From Roseomonas haemaphysalidis (GTDB taxonomy: Bacteria > Pseudomonadota > Alphaproteobacteria > Acetobacterales > Acetobacteraceae), in contig NZ_CP061179.1 in NCBI RefSeq assembly GCF_017355405.1, forward strand, positions 310,001-374,000: a stretch of DNA of 64,000 nucleotides. Reading direction: 5' to 3'. Below, in pieces: positions 54,757-63,547 of the stretch. Numbering within the stretch: position 1 is the stretch's first letter; each line of letters opens with the position of its first letter. The translations under genes and the position numbers were made by a program. The notes under the pieces were generated by a model. It saw nothing but the letters and a program-made list of their open reading frames with translations. It made no database searches and was not told where the DNA came from.

Positions 54757-56079
54757 CTAGCCAACGATCGGTCGCTCCTCGGGAAAGCGGTACAGGCGGC
54801 GGGTGCGGCGCAGCGCCAGGGCAGTGACCACGGTGACGGTGCCGACGCGGCCGACGAACATCAGCAGCATCAGCAGCCATTGCGCGGCGGGCGGCAGGTC
54901 GCCCGTGATGCCCGTGGACAGGCCCACCGTGGCGAAGGCCGAGATCACCTCGAACAACAGCACGCCGGCCGGGTGGTCCGTCATCGCCAGCATCGCCAGC
55001 GTGCCGGCGACCACCACCAGCATGGCCAGCGTTGCCACCGTCAGCGCCTGGCGCTGGAGGTCGGGCGGGATGCGGCGGCGGAAAGCGGAAACGTCCGGGT
55101 CGCCGCGCACCTCGGCCCAGACGATCAGCCCCAGCACCAGAAAGGTGGACACGCGGATGCCGCCGCCGGTGCCGGCGCTGCCGCCGCCGATCAGCATCAG
55201 CAGGCAGCTCAACGCCAAGCTGCCCTGGGTCAGCGCGCCGGTGTCGCCCGCGTTGAAGCCGCCGGAGCGGGTCATGACGGCGTGAAAGGCGGCGCTCAGC
55301 AGCCGGCTGCCGGCATCCATCGCGCCCAGCGTGCGGGGGTTGTTCCATTCAAACAGCAGCACCCCCGCCGTGCCCGCGAGCAGCAGCCCCGCCGTGCCCC
55401 ACAGCGTCAGGCGGCTGTGCAGCGACAGGCGCCGGGGCTGGCGCATCACCTCCGCCATCACGGGAAAGCCGAGGCTGCCCACCACCACGGCCAGCGCCAG
55501 CGGCCCCAGCACCAGCGGGTCCGCAGCGAAGCGCGCCAGCCCGTCCGGGTACAACGAAAAGCCGGCATTGTTGAAGGCGCCCACGGCGTGGAAGACGCCG
55601 CTCCACCACGCCTCGCCCCAGTTCAGGCCGTGCGACAGGCGCAGCCGAAGCGCCAGCACGGCCGCGATGGCCAGCTCCACGCACAACGCCAGGGCCAGGA
55701 TCAGCCGCAGCACGGCCAGCACATCGCCCAGCGCCAGCACGCGCACCTCCGCCTGCGCCAGCAGCCGCGTGCCGAGGCTGAGGCGGCGGGTGACCAGCAG
55801 GCCCAGCAGTGTCGCCCCGCTCATGATGCCAAGGCCGCCGAGCTGCGCCAGCACCAGGATCACCCCCTGCCCGAAGCCGGACCAGTAGGTGCCGGTGTCC
55901 TGCACCGCCAGCCCCGTGACCGTGACGGCGGAGGTGGCGGTGAAGGCCGCCGCCAGCAGCGTGGCCCCCTGCCCGCCAGCATGCGCGGCGGGCAGCATCA
56001 GCAGCCCGGTGCCGAACAGGATGGCCAGCAGAAAGGCCAGCGGCAGCAGCCGCGCCGGGTGCCGCAGGCTGCGGTTCAT
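54757..56079 (-). CDS. TrkH/KtrB-type potassium transporter
   Basis: Inner-membrane cation transporter (440 residues) with four pore repeats: TSAVTVTGLAV, FNNAGFSLYP, MTRSGGFN and FATVGLSTGITG supply the filter glycines. The two M-helices around each loop are clear. The ATG at 56079 gives the usual KtrB start (NRSLRHPARLLPLAFLLAI); the much longer upstream frame is GC-rich noise. With the downstream RCK protein it forms a Ktr-like potassium uptake system. Confidence 0.9.
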   Translation of the reverse strand: MNRSLRHPARLLPLAFLLAILFGTGLLMLPAAHAGGQGATLLAAAFTATSAVTVTGLAVQDTGTYWSGFGQGVILVLAQLGGLGIMSGATLLGLLVTRRLSLGTRLLAQAEVRVLALGDVLAVLRLILALALCVELAIAAVLALRLRLSHGLNWGEAWWSGVFHAVGAFNNAGFSLYPDGLARFAADPLVLGPLALAVVVGSLGFPVMAEVMRQPRRLSLHSRLTLWGTAGLLLAGTAGVLLFEWNNPRTLGAMDAGSRLLSAAFHAVMTRSGGFNAGDTGALTQGSLALSCLLMLIGGGSAGTGGGIRVSTFLVLGLIVWAEVRGDPDVSAFRRRIPPDLQRQALTVATLAMLVVVAGTLAMLAMTDHPAGVLLFEVISAFATVGLSTGITGDLPPAAQWLLMLLMFVGRVGTVTVVTALALRRTRRLYRFPEERPIVG

Positions 56080-56305
56080 GCCGGCAGGCCGGCCCGGCCG
56101 GGTGGGGTCGCCCCGGGGGCTGCCATGCCGTCTTCTCCTGAAGGTGCCCGCCCGGCACCATCGCCACGCGGCGGCCATCATAGCCGCCGGGCCCTTTCTG
56201 TCAGCCGCCGGGTTGCGCGGCGGCGCCAGGCGCGCATGATCGCGCCATGACGCAGCATTCCGCCACGGCGCAGCCCCGCGCGCCCCGGGCACCGGGCCCG
56301 GGCCG

Positions 56306-57214
56306 ATGAACGCGCCGGCAGACCCGCCGCCCTGCGGCCCCGTGGGCTACATGCGGCGGACGCGGGATTACTACGCGGCGCTGGGCCACGCGCCCTACCG
56401 CTGGGCGCACCACGCCGAGGTGCCGTTCCACCCGCTGCCCCGGCCGCTGGCCGAAAGCCGCGTGGCGCTGGTGACCACCGCCGCGCGCTTCGACCCGGCG
56501 CGGGGCGACCAGGGGCCGGGCGCGCCCTACAACGCCCGGGCCAAGTTCTTCGAGGTGTATTCCGGCGACAGCGCGGCGGAACACGACCTGCGCATCTCGC
56601 ACATCGCCTACGACCGCCAGCACAGCCCGGCGACGGACCAGAACAGCTGGTTCCCGCTGCCGGCGCTGCGCCGCGCGGCTGCTGCCGGCCGCATCGGCAC
56701 GCTGGCGCCGCGCTTCCACGGCGTGCCCACCAATCGCAGCCAGCGCCATACGGTGGAGGTGGACGCGCCGGAATTGCTGCGGCGGCTGCGGCAGGATGGC
56801 GCGGATGCCGCCCTGCTGGTGCCGAACTGCCCCGTCTGCCACCAGACCTGCGCGCTGATGGCCCGCCACTTGGAGGCGCATGGCATCGCGACCGTGGTGA
56901 TGGGTTGCGCCAGGGACATCGTGGAGCATTGCGGCGTGCCCCGCCTGTTGTTCAGCGACCTGCCGCTGGGCAACGCCGCCGGCCTGCCGCATGACGTCGC
57001 CAGCCAGGACGCCACGCTGGAGCTGGCGCTGCGCGTGCTGGAAGCGGCGCCGGCCGCGCGCACCACCGTGCAGTCGCCACTGCGGTGGCCCGGCCACCCG
57101 GACTGGAAGGCGGATTACGCCAACATCGACCGCATTCCCCCCGCCGAGGTGGCCCGCCTGCGCGAGGAGTTCCTGCAACAGAAGGAAGTGGCGCGCGGCC
57201 TGCGCGGCGCCTGA
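56306..57214 (+). CDS. GrdB-like (glycine/sarcosine/betaine reductase B) protein, Cys form
   Basis: A 302-residue protein of the GrdB/PrdB selenoprotein-B family. The N-terminal half has GYMRRTRDYYAALGHAPYRWAHHAEVPFHPLPRPLAESRVALVTTAARF and HDLRISHIAYDRQ. The redox region is NCPVCHQTC with Cys175, 178 and 182, all normal Cys codons; true GrdB uses Sec there. No GrdA, GrdC or thioredoxin partner is in the window, so it is unlikely to be a working glycine reductase. It converges four bases from selO. Confidence 0.8.
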   Translation: MNAPADPPPCGPVGYMRRTRDYYAALGHAPYRWAHHAEVPFHPLPRPLAESRVALVTTAARFDPARGDQGPGAPYNARAKFFEVYSGDSAAEHDLRISHIAYDRQHSPATDQNSWFPLPALRRAAAAGRIGTLAPRFHGVPTNRSQRHTVEVDAPELLRRLRQDGADAALLVPNCPVCHQTCALMARHLEAHGIATVVMGCARDIVEHCGVPRLLFSDLPLGNAAGLPHDVASQDATLELALRVLEAAPAARTTVQSPLRWPGHPDWKADYANIDRIPPAEVARLREEFLQQKEVARGLRGA

Positions 57215-57218
57215 AGGC

Positions 57219-58691
57219 TCAGGTGCCGCAAAAGGTCATGTAGGGGCCGCCGCCGGGCGCGGGCGGCTCAACGAAGCGCTCCAGCCCAGGGCGCTCATCG
57301 AACGGGCGGGACAGGGCGTCCAGCAAAGCTTCGAAGGGCGCGAAGTCCCGCCGGGTGACGGCAGCTTCCAGCGCCGCCTCCACCTGATGATTGCGCGGGA
57401 TCACGGCCGGGTTCACGGCACGCATGGCGGCAGCGCGCTGTTCGGCATCCTGTGGTTCCGCCTCCAGGCGCGCGCGCCAGCGATCCATCCAGGCATCAAA
57501 GGCCGCCGGATCGGTGAACAGGGCACGAACCGCCGCGTCCTGACCCGCGGCCGCGTCCGCCAGGCGGCGAAACACCAGCGTGAAGTCGGCCTTGCCGGCA
57601 GCCATGGCGGTGAGCAGTTCCTGGATCAACGCGGCATCCCCGTCCTGCCCGGTGGACAGGCCGATCTTGCGACGCAGCCCGTCCAGATACGCGGCCTCAA
57701 AGGCGGGGCGGAAACCCGCCAGCGCCCCGTGCGCCGTGGCCAGGGCGGTGTCCTCGTCCTCCGCCAGCAGGGGCAGCATGGCCTCGGCCAGCCGCGCCAG
57801 GTTCCAGTGCGCGATGGCGGGCTGGTTGCCGTAGGCATAGCGCCCCGCATGGTCGATGGAGCTGAACACCGCTCCCGGGTCGTAGCCGTCCATGAAGGCG
57901 CAGGGACCGTAGTCGATGGTTTCGCCGGCGATGGAACAGTTGTCCGTGTTCATCACGCCGTGGATGAAGCCGAGCAGCAGCCAGTGCGCGATCAGCCGCG
58001 CCTGCCGCGCCACCACGCCCTGCAGCAGCGCGCGGTACGGTTCCTCCTCCGTTGCCGCCTCCGGGTAGTGGCGTGCGATCACGTGATCGGCCAGCAGGCG
58101 CAGCGCCTCCGTGTCCCGCCGCGCGGCAAAGAACTGGAACGTGCCCACGCGGATGTGGCTGGTCGCCACGCGGGCCAGCACCGCCCCGGGCAAGGCGGTT
58201 TCGCGCATCACCTCCTCGCCGGTGGTCACGGCGGCCAGGGCCCGGGTGGTGGGCACGCCCATTGCCGCCATCGCCTCGCTGACCAGGTATTCGCGCAGCA
58301 CCGGGCCCAGCGCGGCACGGCCATCGCCCCGGCGGGAAAACGGCGTCGGGCCCGCGCCCTTGAGCTGGATGTCGCGCCGCACGCCATCGAGGCCCACCAC
58401 CTCGCCCAGCAGAATGGCGCGGCCGTCGCCGAGCTGCGGCGTGAAGCCGCCGAACTGGTGCCCGGCATAGGCCGTGGCGATGGGCTGTGCGCCTTCGGCC
58501 ACGCGGTTGCCGGCCAGCACCGCCACGCCTTCCGCATCCGCCAGGGCCGCAGGGTCGATGCCCAGCAGCGTGGCCAGCGCGGCATTCACCCGGACCAGCG
58601 TTGGCGCGGCCACCGGCGTCGGGTCACATGGCGCGAAGAAGCGCTCCGGCAGAGTGATGTAGCTGTTGCTGAACGGAATGCGCAGGGTCAT
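57219..58691 (-). CDS. selO: SelO/YdiU protein adenylyltransferase
   Basis: Pseudokinase-fold enzyme (490 residues) that transfers AMP to protein hydroxyls, linked to redox stress. Diagnostic segments are [77 protein letters not shown] (catalytic and metal residues) and the C-terminal YMTFCGT, whose Cys488 replaces the Sec of animal SelO. The start is ATG at 58691. It may form a regulatory disulfide through the terminal Cys. Confidence 0.94.
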   Translation of the reverse strand: MTLRIPFSNSYITLPERFFAPCDPTPVAAPTLVRVNAALATLLGIDPAALADAEGVAVLAGNRVAEGAQPIATAYAGHQFGGFTPQLGDGRAILLGEVVGLDGVRRDIQLKGAGPTPFSRRGDGRAALGPVLREYLVSEAMAAMGVPTTRALAAVTTGEEVMRETALPGAVLARVATSHIRVGTFQFFAARRDTEALRLLADHVIARHYPEAATEEEPYRALLQGVVARQARLIAHWLLLGFIHGVMNTDNCSIAGETIDYGPCAFMDGYDPGAVFSSIDHAGRYAYGNQPAIAHWNLARLAEAMLPLLAEDEDTALATAHGALAGFRPAFEAAYLDGLRRKIGLSTGQDGDAALIQELLTAMAAGKADFTLVFRRLADAAAGQDAAVRALFTDPAAFDAWMDRWRARLEAEPQDAEQRAAAMRAVNPAVIPRNHQVEAALEAAVTRRDFAPFEALLDALSRPFDERPGLERFVEPPAPGGGPYMTFCGT

Positions 58692-58741
58692 GCGGGGGGT
58701 CCCGGATTGTGGGCGTGATGCGGCGCGGAACGGTTCGCGCG

Positions 58742-58767
58742 CGGCCGGGTGGCGGAACCCCCGGCCG
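58742..58767 (-). terminator. Possible terminator of the LysR gene
   Basis: CGGCCGGG and CCCGGCCG form a perfect 8-bp stem around 10 bases, 53 bases beyond the LysR stop on the minus strand. No U-tract is present. Confidence 0.35.
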
Positions 58768-58820
58768 GTCCATGTGCGGCGGTGTTGCTCAGGTTGTGCG
58801 GCGCGGCCGCCGGGGCAAGG

Positions 58821-59735
58821 TCAGGGGGCTCGCCGCAGCGCCGCGGCTTCCCGCAGCGCGGTTTCCACCACCAGGGCGGCGAACTGGTCCACCACGGCGG
58901 GGCGGGGCTGCCAGGCGGGAAAGAACAACCCGTAGGGCAGGGGAATGGAGGCCGCGAAGGGCCGCATGGTCAGCTCCGGCGCCGGGGTGGACAGGGCGAC
59001 AAAGGGGTCCGACAGCGCGGCCCCCAGGCCCAGTGCCGCCATCTGGCACACCACCGCGCCATTGGATGCCTCGAACCGCGGGCGCGGCGTCAGCCCGGCC
59101 TCGCGGCAATGATGCTCCAGCCCCTGCCGCAGCATCGAGCGCGGATGCGTCACCACCAGGTCGTGCGCCACCAGCTCCGCCAGCCCCACTTCCGGCAGCA
59201 GGGCCAGCGGGTGGTCGCGGCGCATCACCACCACGGCTTCCACCGTGCAGACCGGCTCCACCTTCAGGCGCGGATGCTCGATCGGCAGCACGGTGACGCC
59301 GAGGTCGAAATGCTCCTGCTCCACCACCGCCTCGGCATCCAGGCGGATGCGGGTGTCCACCAGGGCGGTGAATTCAGGCACGCGCGCCGCCATGACACGC
59401 AGCGCCGGGCCCAGGATGATGCTGGCCACCTGCGGCGCCGTCAGAACCCGCAGGTGGCGGTCGTTCTGCCCGGCGCGAATGCCGGCGGCCAGCCGCTGCA
59501 GCCCGTCGTGCCCGGCCAGCACCCGCTCCGCCTGGGCATAGAAACGCGCCCCTTCGGCGGTGAGGCTGAGGCGGCGGTTTTCCCGGTTGAACAAGGCGAA
59601 GCCGAGGTCCGCTTCCAGCGCCGCCAGCAACCGCCCCACCTGGGGCTGCGTGCGGCCGAGCCGCAGCGCGGCCTGCGATACGGAGCCTGCTTCCACGAAG
59701 GCCCGCAGGGCGTCCAGCGACCTCAGATTGTGCAC
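58821..59735 (-). CDS. LysR family transcriptional regulator
   Basis: LTTR of 304 residues. The N-terminal HTH (LRSLDALRAFVEAGSVSQAALRLGRTQPQVGRLLAALEADLGFALF) is followed by the periplasmic-binding-like effector domain (LRVLTAPQVASIILGPALRVM, FDLGVTVLPIE). The GTG at 59735 has AAGGAGG upstream. It is divergent from the CocE-type hydrolase and should regulate that transcript. Confidence 0.9.
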   Translation of the reverse strand: MHNLRSLDALRAFVEAGSVSQAALRLGRTQPQVGRLLAALEADLGFALFNRENRRLSLTAEGARFYAQAERVLAGHDGLQRLAAGIRAGQNDRHLRVLTAPQVASIILGPALRVMAARVPEFTALVDTRIRLDAEAVVEQEHFDLGVTVLPIEHPRLKVEPVCTVEAVVVMRRDHPLALLPEVGLAELVAHDLVVTHPRSMLRQGLEHHCREAGLTPRPRFEASNGAVVCQMAALGLGAALSDPFVALSTPAPELTMRPFAASIPLPYGLFFPAWQPRPAVVDQFAALVVETALREAAALRRAP

Positions 59736-59867
59736 GACACCCGTCCTCCTTGTGCGGAAAGCGCATAAGATAGGCCATATAATGCATTTGACGCAGCCTC
59801 GTCGCGTCGAGCATGACGGCGCCATGACGACACAGCCGCCGTTCCCGGCGCGAGCAAGGCCCTGAGC
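59736..59867 (+). promoter_or_regulatory. LysR/hydrolase divergent control region with TATAAT
   Basis: A perfect TATAAT at 59776-59781 faces the hydrolase gene; TGCGGA at 59753-59758 is a weak -35 at 17 bases. The region is short and locally AT-rich, suitable for LysR binding, though no clear T-N11-A dyad stands out. Confidence 0.4.
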
Positions 59868-61691
59868 ATGTCCGACCGCGACCAAGACGGCGCTGCCTGG
59901 CGGCAGGCGCCTTCCAGCTACGCGGCCAGCCGCCCGCCCGAATTCGCGCTGCCGCCCGCGCCCGTGTCCCGCTACCTCCCTATGCGCGACGGCTGCCGCA
60001 TCGCGGCGGACGTGTGGCTGCCGGACGGGGCCACCGGCCCGGTACCGGCCATCCTGATCCTGACGCCCTATTACCGTCGCTTCCGGCTGCGGGACGGCGG
60101 CACGGGCGATGCCATCCCCAATGCGGGCAAGTTCGTCCGCCACCTGGTGCCGCGCGGCTTCGCGGTGGTGGTGGTGGACGTACGCGGCACCGGCGCCTCC
60201 TTCGGCACGCGCGACAGCTTCCGCTCGCCGCGCGAGCGCGAGGATTCGCGCGAGATCACCGATTGGGTGGTGGCGCAGCCCTGGTCGGACGGGCAGGTCG
60301 GGGCCACCGGCATCTCCTATCCCGGCGCGGCGTCCGACTTCCTGGCCAGCACCGGGCACCCGGCGGTTAAGGCGATCGCGCCGCTGTTCGCGGTGTGGGA
60401 CACCTACGCCGACAACTACTTCCCCGGCGGCATCGCGCTGAAGGCGCTGGCGAAGAGCTACGACGACCTGATGGTCGCCATGGACCACGACCGGCGCGAC
60501 CTGTTGCGCAACTACGTCTACTACGCCAACCCCGACCTCGCCGGCCCGCACCCGGTGGACGAGGACGCCGACGGCGCCCTGCTGGCCCAGGCGCTGCGCG
60601 AGCATGCCGGCAACTTCCGCCAGCCCGACTTCATGGCCGAGTTCCGCTTTCGCGAGGAGCCGCTACCCTACGACCCGGACTTCTCCTCCGCTTCCTTCAG
60701 CCCTTATTCCGTCGGCGCCGGCATCCGGCCGGACGTGGCGGTGCTGGCGGTGTCCGGCTGGATGGATGGCGCGGGCTACGCCAATGGCGCCATTGTCCGC
60801 TTCCTGACGTTGCGGAACAACCCGGTGCACCTGATTCTCGGGCCGTGGGACCATGGGGCGCGCTGCAACGTCTCGCCCTGGCGGCGGGAGCAGGCGCCGG
60901 AATTCGACCTGCTGGGCGCGGTGCTGCGCTTCTTCGACCACTACCTGCTCGGCCGCGACACCGGCCTGCAGGCCGAGGCGCCGGTGCACTACTTCAGCCT
61001 GCACGACGAGTGCTGGCGCGCCGCTACATCCTGGCCGCCACTGGACGACACGCTGCGCCTGCACCTGGCCGAGGGCAACGCCCTGGCCGAGGCCCCCGGC
61101 CCCGCGGGCGCCGACGAGGCGCGAGCCGATTTCAGCTGGGGCAGCGGCGACGGCACGCGTTACGAGCGCATCGCCGGCATCAATAGCACCACCTATTATG
61201 CCGACTGGGCGGCGCGGCAGGCCGCGCTCCCCGGCTGGTCCTCGGCGCCGCTGGAGCGGGACATGGAGCTGGCGGGCCACGGCCTCGCCGACCTGTGGCT
61301 GGAATCGAGCGAGCCGGACGCCGCGATCTTCGCCTATCTTTCCGAAGTCGAGGCTGATGGCAGCGTGCGCTACGTGACCGAGGGGCTGCTGCGCGCGCTG
61401 CACCGCGCCGAAAGCCCGGCACCCGCCGAATACCGCACCACCTGGCCATTCCGCACCTTCAGCCGCCGGGACGCCACGCCGCTGGTACCGGGCGAGGCCA
61501 CGCGCCTGCGCATCCCGCTGCTGCCCACCGCCTGGGTGTTCCGCCAGGCCAGCCGCATCCGCCTGTCCCTTTCCGGCGCGGATGCCGACCACGCGGCGCA
61601 GGTGCCGCATGGCCGCCCGCCCCGCCTGCGCCTGTTGCGTGGCGGCGACCGGGCCTCGGCCCTGGAGCTGCCGCTGCGGGCCCTTTCATGA
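59868..61691 (+). CDS. CocE/NonD family hydrolase (X-Pro dipeptidyl-peptidase S15 type)
   Basis: Alpha/beta-hydrolase of 607 residues acting on esters or acyl-peptides. The nucleophile Ser150 sits in TGISYPGAAS, the acid is in SGWMDGAGYANG and the His in LGPWDHGARC. The C-terminal jelly-roll (DLWLESSEPDAAIFAYLSEVEADGSVRYVTEGLLRALHR) is the usual CocE lid domain. There is no signal peptide. The stop overlaps the start region of the next gene, which encodes a solute receptor, so the two probably form an uptake and cleavage pair. The substrate is unknown. Confidence 0.9.
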   Translation: MSDRDQDGAAWRQAPSSYAASRPPEFALPPAPVSRYLPMRDGCRIAADVWLPDGATGPVPAILILTPYYRRFRLRDGGTGDAIPNAGKFVRHLVPRGFAVVVVDVRGTGASFGTRDSFRSPREREDSREITDWVVAQPWSDGQVGATGISYPGAASDFLASTGHPAVKAIAPLFAVWDTYADNYFPGGIALKALAKSYDDLMVAMDHDRRDLLRNYVYYANPDLAGPHPVDEDADGALLAQALREHAGNFRQPDFMAEFRFREEPLPYDPDFSSASFSPYSVGAGIRPDVAVLAVSGWMDGAGYANGAIVRFLTLRNNPVHLILGPWDHGARCNVSPWRREQAPEFDLLGAVLRFFDHYLLGRDTGLQAEAPVHYFSLHDECWRAATSWPPLDDTLRLHLAEGNALAEAPGPAGADEARADFSWGSGDGTRYERIAGINSTTYYADWAARQAALPGWSSAPLERDMELAGHGLADLWLESSEPDAAIFAYLSEVEADGSVRYVTEGLLRALHRAESPAPAEYRTTWPFRTFSRRDATPLVPGEATRLRIPLLPTAWVFRQASRIRLSLSGADADHAAQVPHGRPPRLRLLRGGDRASALELPLRALS

Positions 61692-61714
61692 CCCCGACCC
61701 TTCAGGAGACGCCC

Positions 61715-63310
61715 ATGCGCCGCCGCCACCTCCTCGCCGCCGCCGGCGCCCTGGCCACCACCGGCTGGGGGGCGCTTGCGCCGCGCCCGGCGCGGGCCGC
61801 CGGCACTGCCCTGCAGATCGGCCTGGGCGGCGCCTTCACGACCATGGACCCGCATTTCTACCACGCGGTGCCCAACCACACGGTCGCGATGCACATCTAC
61901 GAGCGGCTGATCAACCGCGCGCCGGACGGGCGTCTGATCCCGGGCCTGGCCACCGAGTGGAAGCCGCTGTCCGACACGCTCTGGGAATTCAAGCTGCGCC
62001 CCGGCGTGAAGTTCCACGACGGCGGCGACTTCACCGCGGACGACGTGGTCTTCACCTTCCAGCGCGCGCGTGACGTGCCCAACAGCCCCGGTGGCTTCGG
62101 CGGCTTTCTGCGCGCGGTGGAGCGGGTGGAGGTGATGGACCCGCTGACCATCCGGCTGCACACGCCCGTGCCGGCGCCTGACCTCGGCCCCAACCTCACC
62201 TATGTCGGGATCGTGTCCCGCCGCGTGGGCGAGGGCGCCACCACGGCGGACTACAATTCCGGCAAGGCGGCGGTCGGCACCGGTCCCTACAAGTTCGCCT
62301 CCTACACCCCCGGCAACCGCGTGGAGCTGGCGCGCAACGATCTCTGGTGGGGTCCGAAGCAGGGGTGGGAGACGGTCGCGCTGCGGCTGCTCAGCAACCC
62401 CGCCGGCCGCACCGCCGCGCTGTTGTCCGGCGACGTGGACCTGATCGACACCCCCTCCGTCAGCGATCTGCCGCGCCTGCGCGGCGACGCGCGCGTGCAG
62501 GTGGAGGCCATTCCCGGCATTCGCCTGATCTACCTGGTGCCCGACCTGTCGCGCGAGGGTGAAAGCCCCTTCGTGACCGATGCCGGCGGCACGCCGTTGC
62601 CGCGCAATCCGTTCCGTGACCTGCGGGTGCGCCAAGCCCTGTCCATCGCCCTGCAGCGGGACGCCCTGGCCGACCGCGTGATGCTGGGCACCGCCACGCC
62701 CACCGGCCAGTGGATGCCGCCGGGCGCCTATTCCTACGCCCCCAAGGTCGCACCGCCACAGCTCGACGCCGACCGCGCCCGCAAGCTGCTGGCCGAGGCC
62801 GGGCTGCCGGACGGCTTCCGCCTGGTGTTGCACACGCCGAACGACCGCTACCCCAATGACGCGCGGCTGGCGCAGGCGGTCGCGCAGATGTGGACGCGCA
62901 TCGGCGTGCAGACCACGGTGGAGGCGATGCCGTGGTCCACCTACGTGGCGCGTGGCGGGCGGCAGGAGTTCTCCATGGGCCTGTGGGGCTGGGGCAGCGC
63001 CACCTTCGAGGGTGGCTACATGCTGAGCCAGTGCTTCGCGTCCCACAACAAGGACCGCAGCCTCGGCCTGTACAACTACGGCCGCTTCAGCGACCCAGAA
63101 CTGGACGCGATGATCCTGCGGGCCACCTCGACGGTGGATGAGGCCGCGCGTGAGGCGCTGCTGATCGAGGCAACGGAGAAAGCCGCCGCCGCCGTGCCGG
63201 TGATCCCGATGCTGATGCTGCAGAACCTGTGGGCCGTGCGCAAGGGCATCGACTTCTCGCCGCGCTCGGACGAGCGGACGCTGGCGGTCGACGCGCGGAT
63301 GGCGGGCTGA
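61715..63310 (+). CDS. ABC transporter substrate-binding protein, peptide/oligopeptide type
   Basis: SBP family 5 periplasmic receptor (531 residues). A Tat-like leader (RRRHLLAAAGALATTGWGALA) precedes LINRAPDGRLIPGLATEWKPLSDTLWEFKLRPGVKFHDG and FTADDVVFTFQRARD, hallmarks of DppA/OppA-type proteins. The ATG at 61715 with AGGAG seven bases upstream is chosen over the ATG at 61688 that overlaps the hydrolase stop. No permease or ATPase genes are nearby. The ligand is probably the hydrolase substrate or a related peptide. Confidence 0.9.
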   Translation: MRRRHLLAAAGALATTGWGALAPRPARAAGTALQIGLGGAFTTMDPHFYHAVPNHTVAMHIYERLINRAPDGRLIPGLATEWKPLSDTLWEFKLRPGVKFHDGGDFTADDVVFTFQRARDVPNSPGGFGGFLRAVERVEVMDPLTIRLHTPVPAPDLGPNLTYVGIVSRRVGEGATTADYNSGKAAVGTGPYKFASYTPGNRVELARNDLWWGPKQGWETVALRLLSNPAGRTAALLSGDVDLIDTPSVSDLPRLRGDARVQVEAIPGIRLIYLVPDLSREGESPFVTDAGGTPLPRNPFRDLRVRQALSIALQRDALADRVMLGTATPTGQWMPPGAYSYAPKVAPPQLDADRARKLLAEAGLPDGFRLVLHTPNDRYPNDARLAQAVAQMWTRIGVQTTVEAMPWSTYVARGGRQEFSMGLWGWGSATFEGGYMLSQCFASHNKDRSLGLYNYGRFSDPELDAMILRATSTVDEAAREALLIEATEKAAAAVPVIPMLMLQNLWAVRKGIDFSPRSDERTLAVDARMAG

Positions 63311-63315
63311 GCTCG

Positions 63316-63346
63316 GCCCGGCACCCGCGCCTGGCGCAGGCCGGGC
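63316..63346 (+). terminator. Terminator hairpin after the substrate-binding protein gene
   Basis: GCCCGGC and GCCGGGC form a perfect 7-bp stem, beginning six bases after the stop codon, with a 17-base inner region that can pair further. No U-tract follows. Confidence 0.42.
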
Positions 63347-63547
63347 GGATCAGCCCCTGTGCCCCCGTGCCGGTCCGCAACGCTGCAAAGCCCGCGGTCC
63401 CCACCTTGCTCCTGGGCAGCATAGCCCGGAGGATTGTAGCTGACTGATCGCGTTGCGCTTTGAAAGGAGTGCCGTCCCCGGCCAACTTTCTCCACCAGGG
63501 GGACGGCCTTCCCTGAGGAGCCCTGAGAAACACTAAGGAAACAATCG

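Noticed and set aside
56306..58691. Selenocysteine (in-frame UGA) in the GrdB-like or SelO genes
   Set aside because: All relevant positions are TGC or TGT Cys codons, and no in-frame TGA interrupts either gene.
61370..63046. 558-codon minus-strand frame opposite the hydrolase and receptor genes
   Set aside because: Shadow frame; no recognisable domain and no upstream ribosome site.
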